Below are positions 9,024-18,490 of a stretch of DNA of 64,000 bases, in pieces. The notes below the pieces were generated by a model, which ran no database searches, was not told the DNA's origin, and worked only from the letters and a program-made list of their open reading frames with translations. The first letter of the stretch is position 1; each line of letters opens with the position of its first letter. Made by a program: the position numbers and the translations under genes. Source of the stretch: a bacterium (lineage in GTDB: Bacteria; SM23-81; DAOVCL01); contig JAOZPP010000002.1 of the NCBI GenBank assembly GCA_029932675.1, positions 25,052 through 89,051 on the forward strand. Direction: 5' to 3'.

Positions 9024-10052
9024 ATGAAAGCAATGGTTTTAAAAAAGATCTGTAATTTGCGGGAGAATAGGCAGCCCCTTGAACTGATGGAGCTGCCGGA
9101 CCCCGTTCCGGGAGAAAGGGAGATTTTGGTAAGGGTTTCAGCCTGTGGGGTTTGCCACACCGAATTGGATGAAATCGAGGGGAGAACACCTCCACCCCAT
9201 CTGCCGATTGTCTTGGGTCATCAAGTTGTGGGGAGGGTAGAGGGGAAGGGGAGCAAAGCCAATAAGTTCAGGGCTGGAACTAGGGTGGGAATCGGCTGGA
9301 TCTACTCCGCCTGTGGAAGATGTAAATTCTGTTTAGAGGGAAATGAAAATTTGTGCCCCCACTTCCAGGCTACAGGGAGGGATGCCAATGGGGGGTATGC
9401 GGAATACATGACCGTATTGGAAGATTTCGCCTTCCCCATCCCGGAGGTCTTTTCGGATGAGGAAGCGGCCCCCCTTTTGTGTGCTGGGGCGATCGGCTAT
9501 CGTTCCCTGAAGTTAACTGGGATTAGAGATGGGGGTAATTTAGGGCTCACCGGGTTTGGTGCCTCCGGACATCTGGTGATGAAGATGGTCAAACATAAGT
9601 ACCCTCGAACCAAGGTCTTCGTCTTTGCCAGGAACCCGAAGGAGAGGGAGTTTGCTAAGGAATTAGGGGCTGTTTGGGCTGGTGACACCGCAGAAAGATC
9701 GCCAGAAAAGCTTGACTGCATCATCGATACCACACCGGTCTGGAAGCCGATAGTTGAGGCTTTAAGGAATTTGGAGAACGGGGGAAGATTGATTATAAAC
9801 GCCATTCGCAAGGAAGAAGTGGACAAGGATTGGCTCTTGAAATTGGACTATCCTGCCCATCTTTGGCTGGAGAAGGAGATCAAGAGTGTGGCCAATGTAA
9901 CCAGAAGGGATCTCAGCGAATTCTTGGAGTTGGCAGCAGAGATTCCCATCAAACCCGAAATTCAGCTCTTCCCCTTAGAGGAGGCAAACAAGGCGCTAAT
10001 AGAGCTTAAGGAAGGGGAGATTCGTGGGGCCAAGGTTCTCAAGATGGTTTAA
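9024..10052 (+). CDS. Zinc-dependent alcohol dehydrogenase
   Basis: CGVCHTELDEIEG, GHQVVGRVEGKG, zinc-lobe CGRCKFCLEGNENLC; in-frame ATG at 9024 with AAGGAG upstream (ORF 8991..10052). Confidence 0.9.
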   Translation: MKAMVLKKICNLRENRQPLELMELPDPVPGEREILVRVSACGVCHTELDEIEGRTPPPHLPIVLGHQVVGRVEGKGSKANKFRAGTRVGIGWIYSACGRCKFCLEGNENLCPHFQATGRDANGGYAEYMTVLEDFAFPIPEVFSDEEAAPLLCAGAIGYRSLKLTGIRDGGNLGLTGFGASGHLVMKMVKHKYPRTKVFVFARNPKEREFAKELGAVWAGDTAERSPEKLDCIIDTTPVWKPIVEALRNLENGGRLIINAIRKEEVDKDWLLKLDYPAHLWLEKEIKSVANVTRRDLSEFLELAAEIPIKPEIQLFPLEEANKALIELKEGEIRGAKVLKMV

Positions 10053-10111
10053 CTGAACGGCTTTAAGTTGGCAGTGGACAATGTTAATAATCTCAAACCA
10101 GGGAGGAGAAG

Positions 10112-11404
10112 ATGCAAACGATGGTGAATCTGAAGCACGACGAAGTGCCAACCCAGTGGTATAATATCCTACCTGATCTACCTGAACCCCTGCCGCCCCC
10201 AAAGGATCCGGAAGATGGCCCTCCCCGGCTAAAAAATTTGCCCAATTTGATGATTGGCGAATGCCTTAACCAGGAATTCTCTCAAGAGAACTGGATCGAT
10301 ATTCCTGGTGGAATTATGGATCTCTATTCAAAGGCAGGGAGGCCGCGGCCGCTCTTTCGGGCCACAAACCTGGAGAAAAGGCTTGATACACCGGCAAGGC
10401 TCTACTACAAGAGTGAGTTCTTCAGCCCAACTGGTAGCCATAAGGTGAATACCGCGCTGGCCCAATGCTGGTATGCAAAGCAGCAGGGGTTTGAAAGGGT
10501 AACTACGGAGACCGGAGCAGGTCAATGGGGAACAGCGCTTTCCTATGCGGCTGCGGTAACCGGACTGAAGTGCACTGTCTTCTGGGTGCGCAGCGTCTAT
10601 AACTGGAAACAGGATCGTTTATCCTTTATGAAGCTTTTAGGTGCCGAGGTATATGCATCACCGAGCCCGATGACTGAATTCGGCAAGAGGTTGTATGAGA
10701 AGAACCCAGAACATGTGGGTTCGCTGGGCATTGCCATCTCAGAGGGTTTGGAGGATTCTCAAAGGGATCCCAAGGCAACCTATTGCTTGGGTTCCGTCTT
10801 GAACCATGTGCTTATGCATCAGACAGTGATAGGCTTGGAGACGAAGAGGCAGTTCGAGATCTTTGATGACTACCCAGATATAGTTATCTCCTGCCTAGGT
10901 GGGGGCTCAAACTTTGGGGGATTTGCCCTGCCCTTTATGAGAGATGTGTTGAAGGAGGGTAAGAAGATAAAGTTTATCGCCGCCCAAAGCCAGGTTGCCC
11001 CGAACTTGCAGGGCAAGTATGAATATGACTTCGCTGACTATGACGAGACAACCCCGATGCTGAAGATGTATACATTGGGACACAAGATCGATATGAAACC
11101 CATCAAAGGAGACGGACTGCGCTATCATGGCTGTTCACCGATTATTAGCCTCCTGCGGCACAAAGGCTTGATTGATACGGTTGCCTACCCCGGTGACGAG
11201 GAGTATGTGTTTCGGAGTGCGAAGACCTTTGCGGAGACTGAGGGTTGGCTGCCAGCCCCGGAATCGGCATATTCGATATGTTGTGCAATTGAGGAGGCAC
11301 TGAAGTGCAAGGAGTCTGGCGAGAAGAAGGTCATCGCCTTCAACATCAGTGGCCATGGTTTCTTGGACATACCGGGGTATCGCACAGTGTTGGATTTGGG
11401 GTAA
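10112..11404 (+). CDS. trpB2: TrpB2-type tryptophan synthase beta-like PLP enzyme
   Basis: SPTGSHKVNTALAQCWYAKQQG, ETGAGQWGTALSYAAA, SCLGGGSNFGG; long N-terminus typical of TrpB2. Confidence 0.92.
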   Translation: MQTMVNLKHDEVPTQWYNILPDLPEPLPPPKDPEDGPPRLKNLPNLMIGECLNQEFSQENWIDIPGGIMDLYSKAGRPRPLFRATNLEKRLDTPARLYYKSEFFSPTGSHKVNTALAQCWYAKQQGFERVTTETGAGQWGTALSYAAAVTGLKCTVFWVRSVYNWKQDRLSFMKLLGAEVYASPSPMTEFGKRLYEKNPEHVGSLGIAISEGLEDSQRDPKATYCLGSVLNHVLMHQTVIGLETKRQFEIFDDYPDIVISCLGGGSNFGGFALPFMRDVLKEGKKIKFIAAQSQVAPNLQGKYEYDFADYDETTPMLKMYTLGHKIDMKPIKGDGLRYHGCSPIISLLRHKGLIDTVAYPGDEEYVFRSAKTFAETEGWLPAPESAYSICCAIEEALKCKESGEKKVIAFNISGHGFLDIPGYRTVLDLG

Positions 11405-11524
11405 TTGCTCCCCGGGGTTGGATAAAAGGCTTTTGCCAAGAGATCTGGATTCAAACCTCTAAATGGGGGTTTGACCCCGATTCTCCTTCAGCCCTGCCCC
11501 ACTTCAGGGGTCAATTAAGCTCCT

Positions 11525-11572
11525 CCGCTGTCACCTCTAAAGGGGGCTTTCCCCTTTTTAGGGTGACAGCGG
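11525..11572. repeat. Long hairpin (terminator-like or REP-like)
   Basis: CCGCTGTCACC / GGTGACAGCGG outer 11-bp stem with AAAGGGG/CCCCTTT inner stem. Confidence 0.65.
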
Positions 11573-11594
11573 CAAGAAATAGAAAGGCTGTTGG

Positions 11595-11975
11595 ATGAAG
11601 AAAGACATTGAGCTGGTGCAGGCCCAAAGGATCCAGGTGAGTTTTAGGGACATTGAAGGCCGCAAAACCAAGCGGTGGATAATCTCCCTGGATTCAATCC
11701 CCACCCATAATAAAAATGGCCTCTCACCTTCCACCACCCCAGAAGAGCTGATGGATCTATGCATCGATGAAATCTACAAGGTCCTTCAGGCGGAGGAGGT
11801 GGGAACGCTGGCAGACTTGGTGAATAGGGTTGTGTTAGGGATAAACACCTTCACCTATCGACAGATCGGGAAACGGATGGAGGAAGACGGGAGGTTCGCC
11901 GGTTCCAACCTTCAGGTCTTCAGCCTGGCTGGAACAGATCCTCTTAAATTGATGCTCGATAAATTATCAAAATGA
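11595..11975 (+). CDS. Conserved-looking hypothetical protein
   Basis: 126-aa ORF with ATG start in same direction as neighbours; no family recognised. Confidence 0.55.
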   Translation: MKKDIELVQAQRIQVSFRDIEGRKTKRWIISLDSIPTHNKNGLSPSTTPEELMDLCIDEIYKVLQAEEVGTLADLVNRVVLGINTFTYRQIGKRMEEDGRFAGSNLQVFSLAGTDPLKLMLDKLSK

Positions 11976-12098
11976 GGTCTGTAGGGCATTATTGGAATGA
12001 GCCAAAGGGAATGGTCTAAAGCTGTGCTTAAGGTTTGATCATCGATCTGCTTGTTAAGAGGGTGGCCTTATAGTTTAACATTTCCCCGGAGTTTACAA

Positions 12099-12848
12099 AT
12101 GAAATTTTATATCCCATTTGCGATGTTTGCGGTAGTATTTTTTGGAAGTCATTGCAATAGCGACCGAGCAGAAAGAGCGCGACCTTTTTTAGAGGATACA
12201 TACCACCAAGCACAAGTGCTTTATGATAGTTCGGCAAATCTGTTTAAGGCCTTAGAACTTTTTAAGTATGTAGGCACAAATGACAGTAGCGCTTGCTTTT
12301 GGAAAAGCTATCTCTTTATGGCGAATATCTATTTAAGGTGGGGTCTAGCCGACTCCGCAATGAAGACCTTAGAACGAGCGGAAAAACGATTTTCCTCCTG
12401 GCCAGATTTCTACCCCAAGGACTATATTCTGGAGAATCTTCATGCCTTCCGCACGGAGATACCTACTGGCACATCGGCTGATATCGAAAAGGCAGAGAAG
12501 AAATCTTTTTATGATCTCTATGGATTCATTGAATGTGATTCCCCGCCAGAGCCCATAGGTGGATACGCCGCATTGCTCAGCAATGTAAAATATCCAGAAG
12601 ATGCATTACAACAACAGGTAACCGATACGGTCATTGTAAAGACACTTATTTCTTGGCGTGGAGAAGTATGTAAGACAGAAATCCTTAAGGGAGGCAAGCT
12701 TGAGTCCTTGAGGAAGGCAGCGCGCCAAGCTATTCACAGAACAAAGTGGAGACCAGCTAAGCTGAGACGCTATCCTGCGACGGTTTGGGTTATAGTGCCT
12801 GTCAGATTTAATCAAATTGCTGATTCCAAGAAGCGCCTAAACCGTTAA
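12099..12848 (+). CDS. Putative lipoprotein with TonB C-terminal-like domain
   Basis: MKFYIPFAMFAVVFFGSHCNS N-terminus; C-terminal VKYPEDALQQQVTDTVIVKTLISWRGEVCKTEILKGG..LRKAARQAIHRTKWRPAK resembles TonB_C (ORF 12051..12848). Confidence 0.65.
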   Translation: MKFYIPFAMFAVVFFGSHCNSDRAERARPFLEDTYHQAQVLYDSSANLFKALELFKYVGTNDSSACFWKSYLFMANIYLRWGLADSAMKTLERAEKRFSSWPDFYPKDYILENLHAFRTEIPTGTSADIEKAEKKSFYDLYGFIECDSPPEPIGGYAALLSNVKYPEDALQQQVTDTVIVKTLISWRGEVCKTEILKGGKLESLRKAARQAIHRTKWRPAKLRRYPATVWVIVPVRFNQIADSKKRLNR

Positions 12849-12955
12849 TAATTAAAACTCTGACCATGATCTTTGTCTCCATCCTGATTGGTCCATCTAT
12901 TTTTCACCGGTCCACAATCCCTCACAAAAACTTCTAATCGAGTTTAGATCCCCCC

Positions 12956-12984
12956 TTGACAAAGCCAATAAGTTGGTGTATATC
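12956..12984 (+). promoter_or_regulatory. Sigma-70-type promoter TTGACA-N17-TATATC
   Basis: -10 ends 8 nt before the GTG start of nagZ. Confidence 0.6.
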
Positions 12985-12992
12985 TTTTTGGT

Positions 12993-13979
12993 GTGGAGAT
13001 CAGGGGTTATATAAGGCAGCTTTTCGTCTTAGGCTTTGAGGGTAAGTCTATCCCCCAGAGGTTTAAGCCCCTATTAAAGAGGGACCCAATTGGAGGGATA
13101 ATCCTCTTTGAGGAGAACATCGAGGATACGAGCCAGCTAAAGGAGCTCATCCAGGAGGCTCAATCCCTCTCTCCCCTCCCCCTTTTTGTGATGATCGATC
13201 AGGAAGGGGGAGAGAAGAACAGGATCAGAAAAGGGATCCCCCAGTTCCCTGCCAACCGCTTCTATGGGGAGAGGGGCGATCTCCAGGGCCTTGCCTATGC
13301 CTATAGGGAAACGGCCAAGGCATTGAAAAGCGTGGGGATAAATGTCAACCTGGCCCCAGTTGTTGACCTCGTCTCCGATCCCCAAAGCTCTCCCTTAGGG
13401 GGGAGGTCCTTCGGTGCGGATGCAGAAGTGGTGGCCAAGCTCTCTTCCCTATGTGTGGAGGCTATTCAAGGTGAGGGGGTTTGGGCCTGCGCCAAGCACT
13501 TCCCTGGCCTGGGGGGAGTTGATGTAGATTCACATCTGGCCTTACCGTTTGATCCAAGGAGAAAGGACGATTTCTCCTCACGGGATTGGCTTCCCTTTCG
13601 GTCAGCTATAGGCTCTGGGGTAAGGTTGGTGATGACGGCCCACCTGTGCTGTCCCAATTTAGACTCAAGCGGGCTTCCCGCGAGCCTCTCCCCAGAGATA
13701 ACTACCGGTATCCTCCGTGGGGCACTAGGTTTTGAGGGAACTGTCATCACCGATGATCTGGGAATGGGAGCAATCAGGGAGAACTTCCCCCTTGAGGAGG
13801 CAGCACTTTTGGCTATCGAGGCCGGAGCGGACCTCATCCTCCTCTGTCACGACATCGAGGAGCAGCTTGTGGTTATGGAGGGGACATTAAAGAGAGTCTC
13901 GCAAAGCCAAGCCATTAGGGATAGACTCCTTCACTCCTATGAAAGGATTATGAAGGCCAAAAAGGATATAAAAGTGTAG
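12993..13979 (+). CDS. nagZ: Glycoside hydrolase family 3 beta-N-acetylhexosaminidase
   Basis: DQEGG, KHFPGLGGVDVDSH, GFEGTVITDDLGMGAI. Confidence 0.9.
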   Translation: MEIRGYIRQLFVLGFEGKSIPQRFKPLLKRDPIGGIILFEENIEDTSQLKELIQEAQSLSPLPLFVMIDQEGGEKNRIRKGIPQFPANRFYGERGDLQGLAYAYRETAKALKSVGINVNLAPVVDLVSDPQSSPLGGRSFGADAEVVAKLSSLCVEAIQGEGVWACAKHFPGLGGVDVDSHLALPFDPRRKDDFSSRDWLPFRSAIGSGVRLVMTAHLCCPNLDSSGLPASLSPEITTGILRGALGFEGTVITDDLGMGAIRENFPLEEAALLAIEAGADLILLCHDIEEQLVVMEGTLKRVSQSQAIRDRLLHSYERIMKAKKDIKV

Positions 13980-14180
13980 GAGTCTCCACTGGGATCAGCG
14001 AAGACTATTTTATGTGCCTTCATTTGACTCTTTCCTCCGCAGCCGTCAGGTTCCCTCACTTGACGGCGAAGGAGGAAGGTGCAGGGTTCTGTTAGCTCGT
14101 TTTCGATAAACTGCTCTTTAGGGCCCTCAGCCAAAGCTGGGTAGAGGGAAAATGGGTTTAGGTTATCATCCTCTGCTTAG

Positions 14181-15275
14181 ATGAGGTTTATCTCGCTTAT
14201 TATCACATTCGTTTTCTTCGCCGGTAGCTGTGAGGCGGCCTTCGACGACCTGGGGGTGGGAGCCAGAGCCATAGGACGGGCGGGGGCCTTTGTGGCCACT
14301 GCTGACGATCCGGATGCCATCCTTTTCAATCCGGCTGGCCTGGCATCGCTTCAGAGAGGATATACCCTCTTCTATTCCCAACCATACGGTCTGAACGATC
14401 TGGCCTCCAGTTGGGTGGCTGGTGTGCAAAGGATAGGCAGGGGGAGCCTTGGCTTAGGCATCAAGGGGTTTGGTAATGAGCTCTACCGGGAGAACAGCCT
14501 CCTTTTCTCCTGGGGACAGAGGTTCAAATATTTCAGCTTAGGGACAAATGTGCGGTTTTTGAACCTTTGGATTAAGGGCTATGGCTCGGCCCAATCCCTT
14601 GGTTTAGACCTGGGCCTTCTCTCCCAGCTTACTCCCCAGCTAAGATGGGGAACCTTCTGGAGGAACCTCAATAGCCCCCGCATAGGGGAGGCCAAGGAGG
14701 AGATCCCTCAAATCCTCACCGCTGGGTTAAGTTTCCAGCCCTCTCCAGTCCTTGGCTTAGAGCTTGACCTCTACCAGGATATAAGATACGAGCCCCAGCT
14801 AAGGATGGGCCTGGAATATTCCCCTCATAAATCCGTCCAAGCGAGGGTTGGATGGCGTTCCCCGCCAGGAAGGTTCTCGTTGGGAGGGGGATTGGAGTGG
14901 CGAGGTTTAAGGTTCGATTATGCCCTCTTTAACCACTGGGAGCTTGGCATAAGCCACTATTTCTCTCTCACTTATACAACGAACCTCACTCCAATCGATC
15001 ACCGAGAGGAATTGCTCCCCCTACCTCAGATAAACACCTTTCCCCTTCCCCTTCTGCCCACAATCGTCAACCTTAATCTGGCCCGCAGAAGGGAACTGGA
15101 ATCCCTCCCCGGAATAGGGAGAAGTTTGGCCCGCCGGATTGTGGAGTATCGCCGAAAGGAAGGGAAATTCTCCTCCGGAAACGACTTGGTCAAGGTTCCC
15201 GGAATTGGGGAGGCTCTGCTTGCCAAGCTTAAGGGGAAGGTCTGGCCCCCAGTTGAGGATGAGGCCCTGCGGTAG
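14181..15275 (+). CDS. PorV/UPF0164-like outer-membrane barrel fused to C-terminal ComEA-like helix-hairpin-helix
   Basis: GVGARAIGRAGAFVATADDPDAILFNPAGLA (PorV/FadL-like N-terminus); C-terminus VNLNLARRRELESLPGIGRSLARRIVEYRRKEGKFSSGNDLVKVPGIGEALLAKLKGKVW. Confidence 0.8.
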   Translation: MRFISLIITFVFFAGSCEAAFDDLGVGARAIGRAGAFVATADDPDAILFNPAGLASLQRGYTLFYSQPYGLNDLASSWVAGVQRIGRGSLGLGIKGFGNELYRENSLLFSWGQRFKYFSLGTNVRFLNLWIKGYGSAQSLGLDLGLLSQLTPQLRWGTFWRNLNSPRIGEAKEEIPQILTAGLSFQPSPVLGLELDLYQDIRYEPQLRMGLEYSPHKSVQARVGWRSPPGRFSLGGGLEWRGLRFDYALFNHWELGISHYFSLTYTTNLTPIDHREELLPLPQINTFPLPLLPTIVNLNLARRRELESLPGIGRSLARRIVEYRRKEGKFSSGNDLVKVPGIGEALLAKLKGKVWPPVEDEALR

Positions 15276-17193
15276 AGTTCTCCTGTTCTGGTTGCTCCTT
15301 CCCTCCTCTCTCCTTGCTCAGTATGAAGACCTCTTGGAGGTAGAGGGCAAGCTTTCCAAGCCAGAGGAGAGGCTGGCCCAGATAGAATACCTCCTCGATC
15401 ACCCTTTAGACCTCAACAGGGCAGGACTGGGGGAGTTGGAGTCCCTTCCCTACCTCTCCCCAGGTTTAGCCAGGGAGATAATCAAGGAGAGGAATAGGAG
15501 GGGAGGATTTAAGAGGGTAGAGGATCTCCTTGGGGTAAGGGGTATGAGGAGGGGGATTTGGCTTAAGATCCGGCCGTTCCTGAGAATAGGGAAGAGAGTT
15601 CAGCTACCCTCTGGAGGACTGAGGTTGAGGTTAGAAACCAAGCGGCCCAACCCAAGGGGGATCCTCCAAGGGGATTATAGAGGCGATCCCCTGATGGTCT
15701 ACACCAAGGGGAGGGTAAGATATGGGGATAGATTGGAGGTGGGATTTCTCACTGAAAAGGAGCCTGGAGAGAGGAGGTTGGACGATCTCCTCTCCTCCTA
15801 TCTCTGCTTAAAGGGACGATCGAGCGAGCTCATTTTAGGCAATTATCAGGTCCAATTTGGCCAAGGGCTCGTCCTCTGGACGGGTTATAGCCCTCACAAG
15901 GGGATGGAGGTGATCCAAGGGGTCAAGAGGAAGGGGAGGGGACTCATCCCCTATACCCCAACCAATCAGCTCTACTCCCTTAATGGATTAGGGGTGAGAC
16001 TCTCCTGGAGGTCTCTGTTATTCTTTGGGTTTATCTCCGCTCGGAGGCTTGATGCCACGATAACCGAGGAGGGATATGCCTCATCTATTTACGAAGGAGG
16101 ATATCACCGCACCCAAGCCGAGGAGGAGAAACGCAACCGCCTAAAGGAGAGACTCTACGGCCTGCGGGTAGAGGGAGACCTTAAATCCTTTCTCAGGCTG
16201 GGATCAACTTTATACCTCATCCGATATAGTCCCCGCCTTTTTAACCCCGATTATGAGAGGAGGAGATTCTCGCTCCGGGGCAGGGGGAGGAGGTGGGGAG
16301 GGTTCGATCTTGATGCGCAGCTTGGAGCTATGACCATCTTTGGGGAGCTGGGTGTCTCCGCAAACAGTTCGGCTTGGATTTTAGGAGCTCAACTGGAGGA
16401 GGGGATCCTTGAGGCCACTGTGGCCTATCGCCACTATCCCCCCTCCTTTATCAACCCTTACTCTGGTGGTTTCTCTGACTCCGAACCGATTAACGAAAAT
16501 GGGTTCTATTTAGGACTGAGGTTGAGACCGCTCTCCAAGACTGAGTTTAGGTTCTACCTGGATGGATTTAAACACCCTTGGAGGGGATACTACCAGGTTA
16601 TGCCTTGGGAAGGGGAGAAATACCTCTTCCTCTTGAAGAGAAAGGTCTCCAGAGGGCTCGACCTTTGTTTGCGGGAAACAGAGGCCAAAGGGGCAATGGC
16701 CGCAAAGGTCTCCGATTGGTATGGGAACCCAAGAACCATCAACCAAAATTACCGCAAGAGGGGCATCCGCTGCCAGATGGATTGGCGACCGGCGGGTTTG
16801 ATCTCATTTCGCCAGAGGTGGGAGGGATTATGGATTGACCTACCGGGCAACCGCAGGGAGAGGGGAAACCTCCTCAGGTTTGATTTTACCTATCACCCCC
16901 GGGTAAGGGCGAAAATGAGGTGTGGGGTCTGCTTTTTTCAAACGGACTCCTATAATAGCCGTATCTGGATATATGAAAGGGGACTCCCTGGGGTGATCCG
17001 TAACCTCCCCCTCTGGGGAGAGGGGAGAAGGTTTCATCTGGGGATAGGTTTTACCCCCTTTTCTCATCTCTGGATCTCCCTAATTTATACCCATACCCTC
17101 CACTGGGGAGAGGAAACCACTGGCTCAGGATATGAGGAAAGGAAGGGCAATACCATATCTGAGGTAGGGTTTCAACTCGACCTTAGCCTCTAA
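15259..17193 (+). CDS. Helix-hairpin-helix protein with large C-terminal beta-barrel-like region
   Basis: In-frame ATG 15259 gives signal peptide MRPCGRVLLFWLLLPSSLLAQ; LDLNRAGLGELESLPYLSPGLAREIIKERNRRGGFKRVEDLLGVRGM HhH; remainder Gly/aromatic-rich strands (ORF 15139..17193). Confidence 0.8.
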   Translation: MRPCGRVLLFWLLLPSSLLAQYEDLLEVEGKLSKPEERLAQIEYLLDHPLDLNRAGLGELESLPYLSPGLAREIIKERNRRGGFKRVEDLLGVRGMRRGIWLKIRPFLRIGKRVQLPSGGLRLRLETKRPNPRGILQGDYRGDPLMVYTKGRVRYGDRLEVGFLTEKEPGERRLDDLLSSYLCLKGRSSELILGNYQVQFGQGLVLWTGYSPHKGMEVIQGVKRKGRGLIPYTPTNQLYSLNGLGVRLSWRSLLFFGFISARRLDATITEEGYASSIYEGGYHRTQAEEEKRNRLKERLYGLRVEGDLKSFLRLGSTLYLIRYSPRLFNPDYERRRFSLRGRGRRWGGFDLDAQLGAMTIFGELGVSANSSAWILGAQLEEGILEATVAYRHYPPSFINPYSGGFSDSEPINENGFYLGLRLRPLSKTEFRFYLDGFKHPWRGYYQVMPWEGEKYLFLLKRKVSRGLDLCLRETEAKGAMAAKVSDWYGNPRTINQNYRKRGIRCQMDWRPAGLISFRQRWEGLWIDLPGNRRERGNLLRFDFTYHPRVRAKMRCGVCFFQTDSYNSRIWIYERGLPGVIRNLPLWGEGRRFHLGIGFTPFSHLWISLIYTHTLHWGEETTGSGYEERKGNTISEVGFQLDLSL

Positions 17194-17203
17194 AAGATTG
17201 TGC

Positions 17204-17232
17204 TTGACTAAAAAAACTTCAATCCTTATCCT
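17204..17232 (+). promoter_or_regulatory. Sigma-70-type promoter TTGACT-N17-TATCCT
   Basis: Direct match upstream of pgsA. Confidence 0.5.
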
Positions 17233-17262
17233 TACAGAAATCTTAGAGAAGAGGCATATGGT

Positions 17263-17844
17263 GTGAATCTTCCCAACAAACTCACCGTGACCAGGATCAT
17301 CTTAAGTCCTTTTTTCCTCATCTTCTTCCTCACTCCCCGGTCCTGGTCTCATTACATAGCTTTATTGATCTTCTTGGGAGCTTGCTTGACTGATCTCTAT
17401 GATGGCTACCTGGCCAGAAAAACGGGGGTAATAACCAATTTTGGGAAATTTATGGATCCTTTAGCCGACAAGCTCCTCACCTCCACTGCCTTTGTGGCCT
17501 TCGTTGCTGCTGGCTATATAAAGACCTGGATGGTTTTAGTGATCATCCTTAGGGAGTTCTTGATCACTGGCCTCCGCTCCCTGGTGGCCTATCGAGGGGT
17601 GGTAATAACCCCCAGCCCATTGGCCAAGTGGAAGACGGGGACACAAATGGTCGTGATCCTTATTATCTTGATCTTCATCAACCTGAAGGGTACATTTGCC
17701 AGCATTGGTAACCACTCCTGGAATCAAAGTTTGGTGCCGAATCTCTTCAATGGGATGGTCTTTGTGGTGATGATCCTCACCGTGATAACTGGGGTAGACT
17801 ACCTGCTAAAATATGCCTCTTCATTGAAGGGGGTCTTAAGATAA
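17263..17844 (+). CDS. pgsA: CDP-diacylglycerol--glycerol-3-phosphate 3-phosphatidyltransferase
   Basis: CDP-alcohol phosphotransferase motif DLYDGYLARKTGVITNFGKFMDPLADK; GTG start. Confidence 0.93.
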   Translation: MNLPNKLTVTRIILSPFFLIFFLTPRSWSHYIALLIFLGACLTDLYDGYLARKTGVITNFGKFMDPLADKLLTSTAFVAFVAAGYIKTWMVLVIILREFLITGLRSLVAYRGVVITPSPLAKWKTGTQMVVILIILIFINLKGTFASIGNHSWNQSLVPNLFNGMVFVVMILTVITGVDYLLKYASSLKGVLR

Positions 17845-18278
17845 GGGCCTCCCTGCTCATATCCACCGGATTGGGACTCGGCTATATCCCCCTTGCCCCC
17901 GGAACAGCGGGAAGCCTGGTGGCGGCCGGGGCGATTTGGTTACTCCTCCCCTGTGGGCCTCTCTACTATTTATTAACCATTTCCCTCCTTCCCATAGGGA
18001 TATGGGCGAGTGGGGAGGCGGAGGAGGTGTTGGGGAAGGATAGTCCCCGGATCGTCATCGATGAGATAGGTGGGATGATGGTGGCCGCCCTTGCCCTCCC
18101 CCATTCACTGCTTAATTTGACTGCCGCCTTTTTACTCTTTCGCTTGTTCGATATTCTCAAGCCACCACCTCTCGGCTGGCTGCAGGGGGTAAAGGGGGGG
18201 TGGGGGGTTATGGCCGATGATCTAGCGGCTGGAATATTGGCTAATCTGGTGTTGAGGCTTTTAAGGTTTTGGCTATAG
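17841..18278 (+). CDS. pgpA: Phosphatidylglycerophosphatase A
   Basis: GLGLGYIPLAPGTAGSL, IVIDEIGGMMVA, RLFDILKPPP; homology-like N-terminus (RASLLISTGLG) extends 5' of the ORF-track TTG to an ATA at 17841. Confidence 0.88.
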   Translation: MRASLLISTGLGLGYIPLAPGTAGSLVAAGAIWLLLPCGPLYYLLTISLLPIGIWASGEAEEVLGKDSPRIVIDEIGGMMVAALALPHSLLNLTAAFLLFRLFDILKPPPLGWLQGVKGGWGVMADDLAAGILANLVLRLLRFWL

Positions 18279-18339
18279 AGTGGGTAAGAAAAGGGGGATA
18301 CAAATTTCAAGCCGGGCACAATCTTCACCCTCTCCTTAG

Positions 18340-18362
18340 TCCTCCCCCATCAAGGGGGAGGA
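18340..18362. repeat. Hairpin
   Basis: TCCTCCCCC-ATCAA-GGGGGAGGA. Confidence 0.5.
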
Positions 18363-18490
18363 ACCCCCCTTGAATACTCAGTGCTGTGAGCAAGGGGTTC
18401 AATAAATTATCACCCAATTAAGTTGTCAAAGGCCATTGGCCTGTCCAAGCATAATCCATGATCCGGAAGCAACCACAGAAAGGAGGAGGA

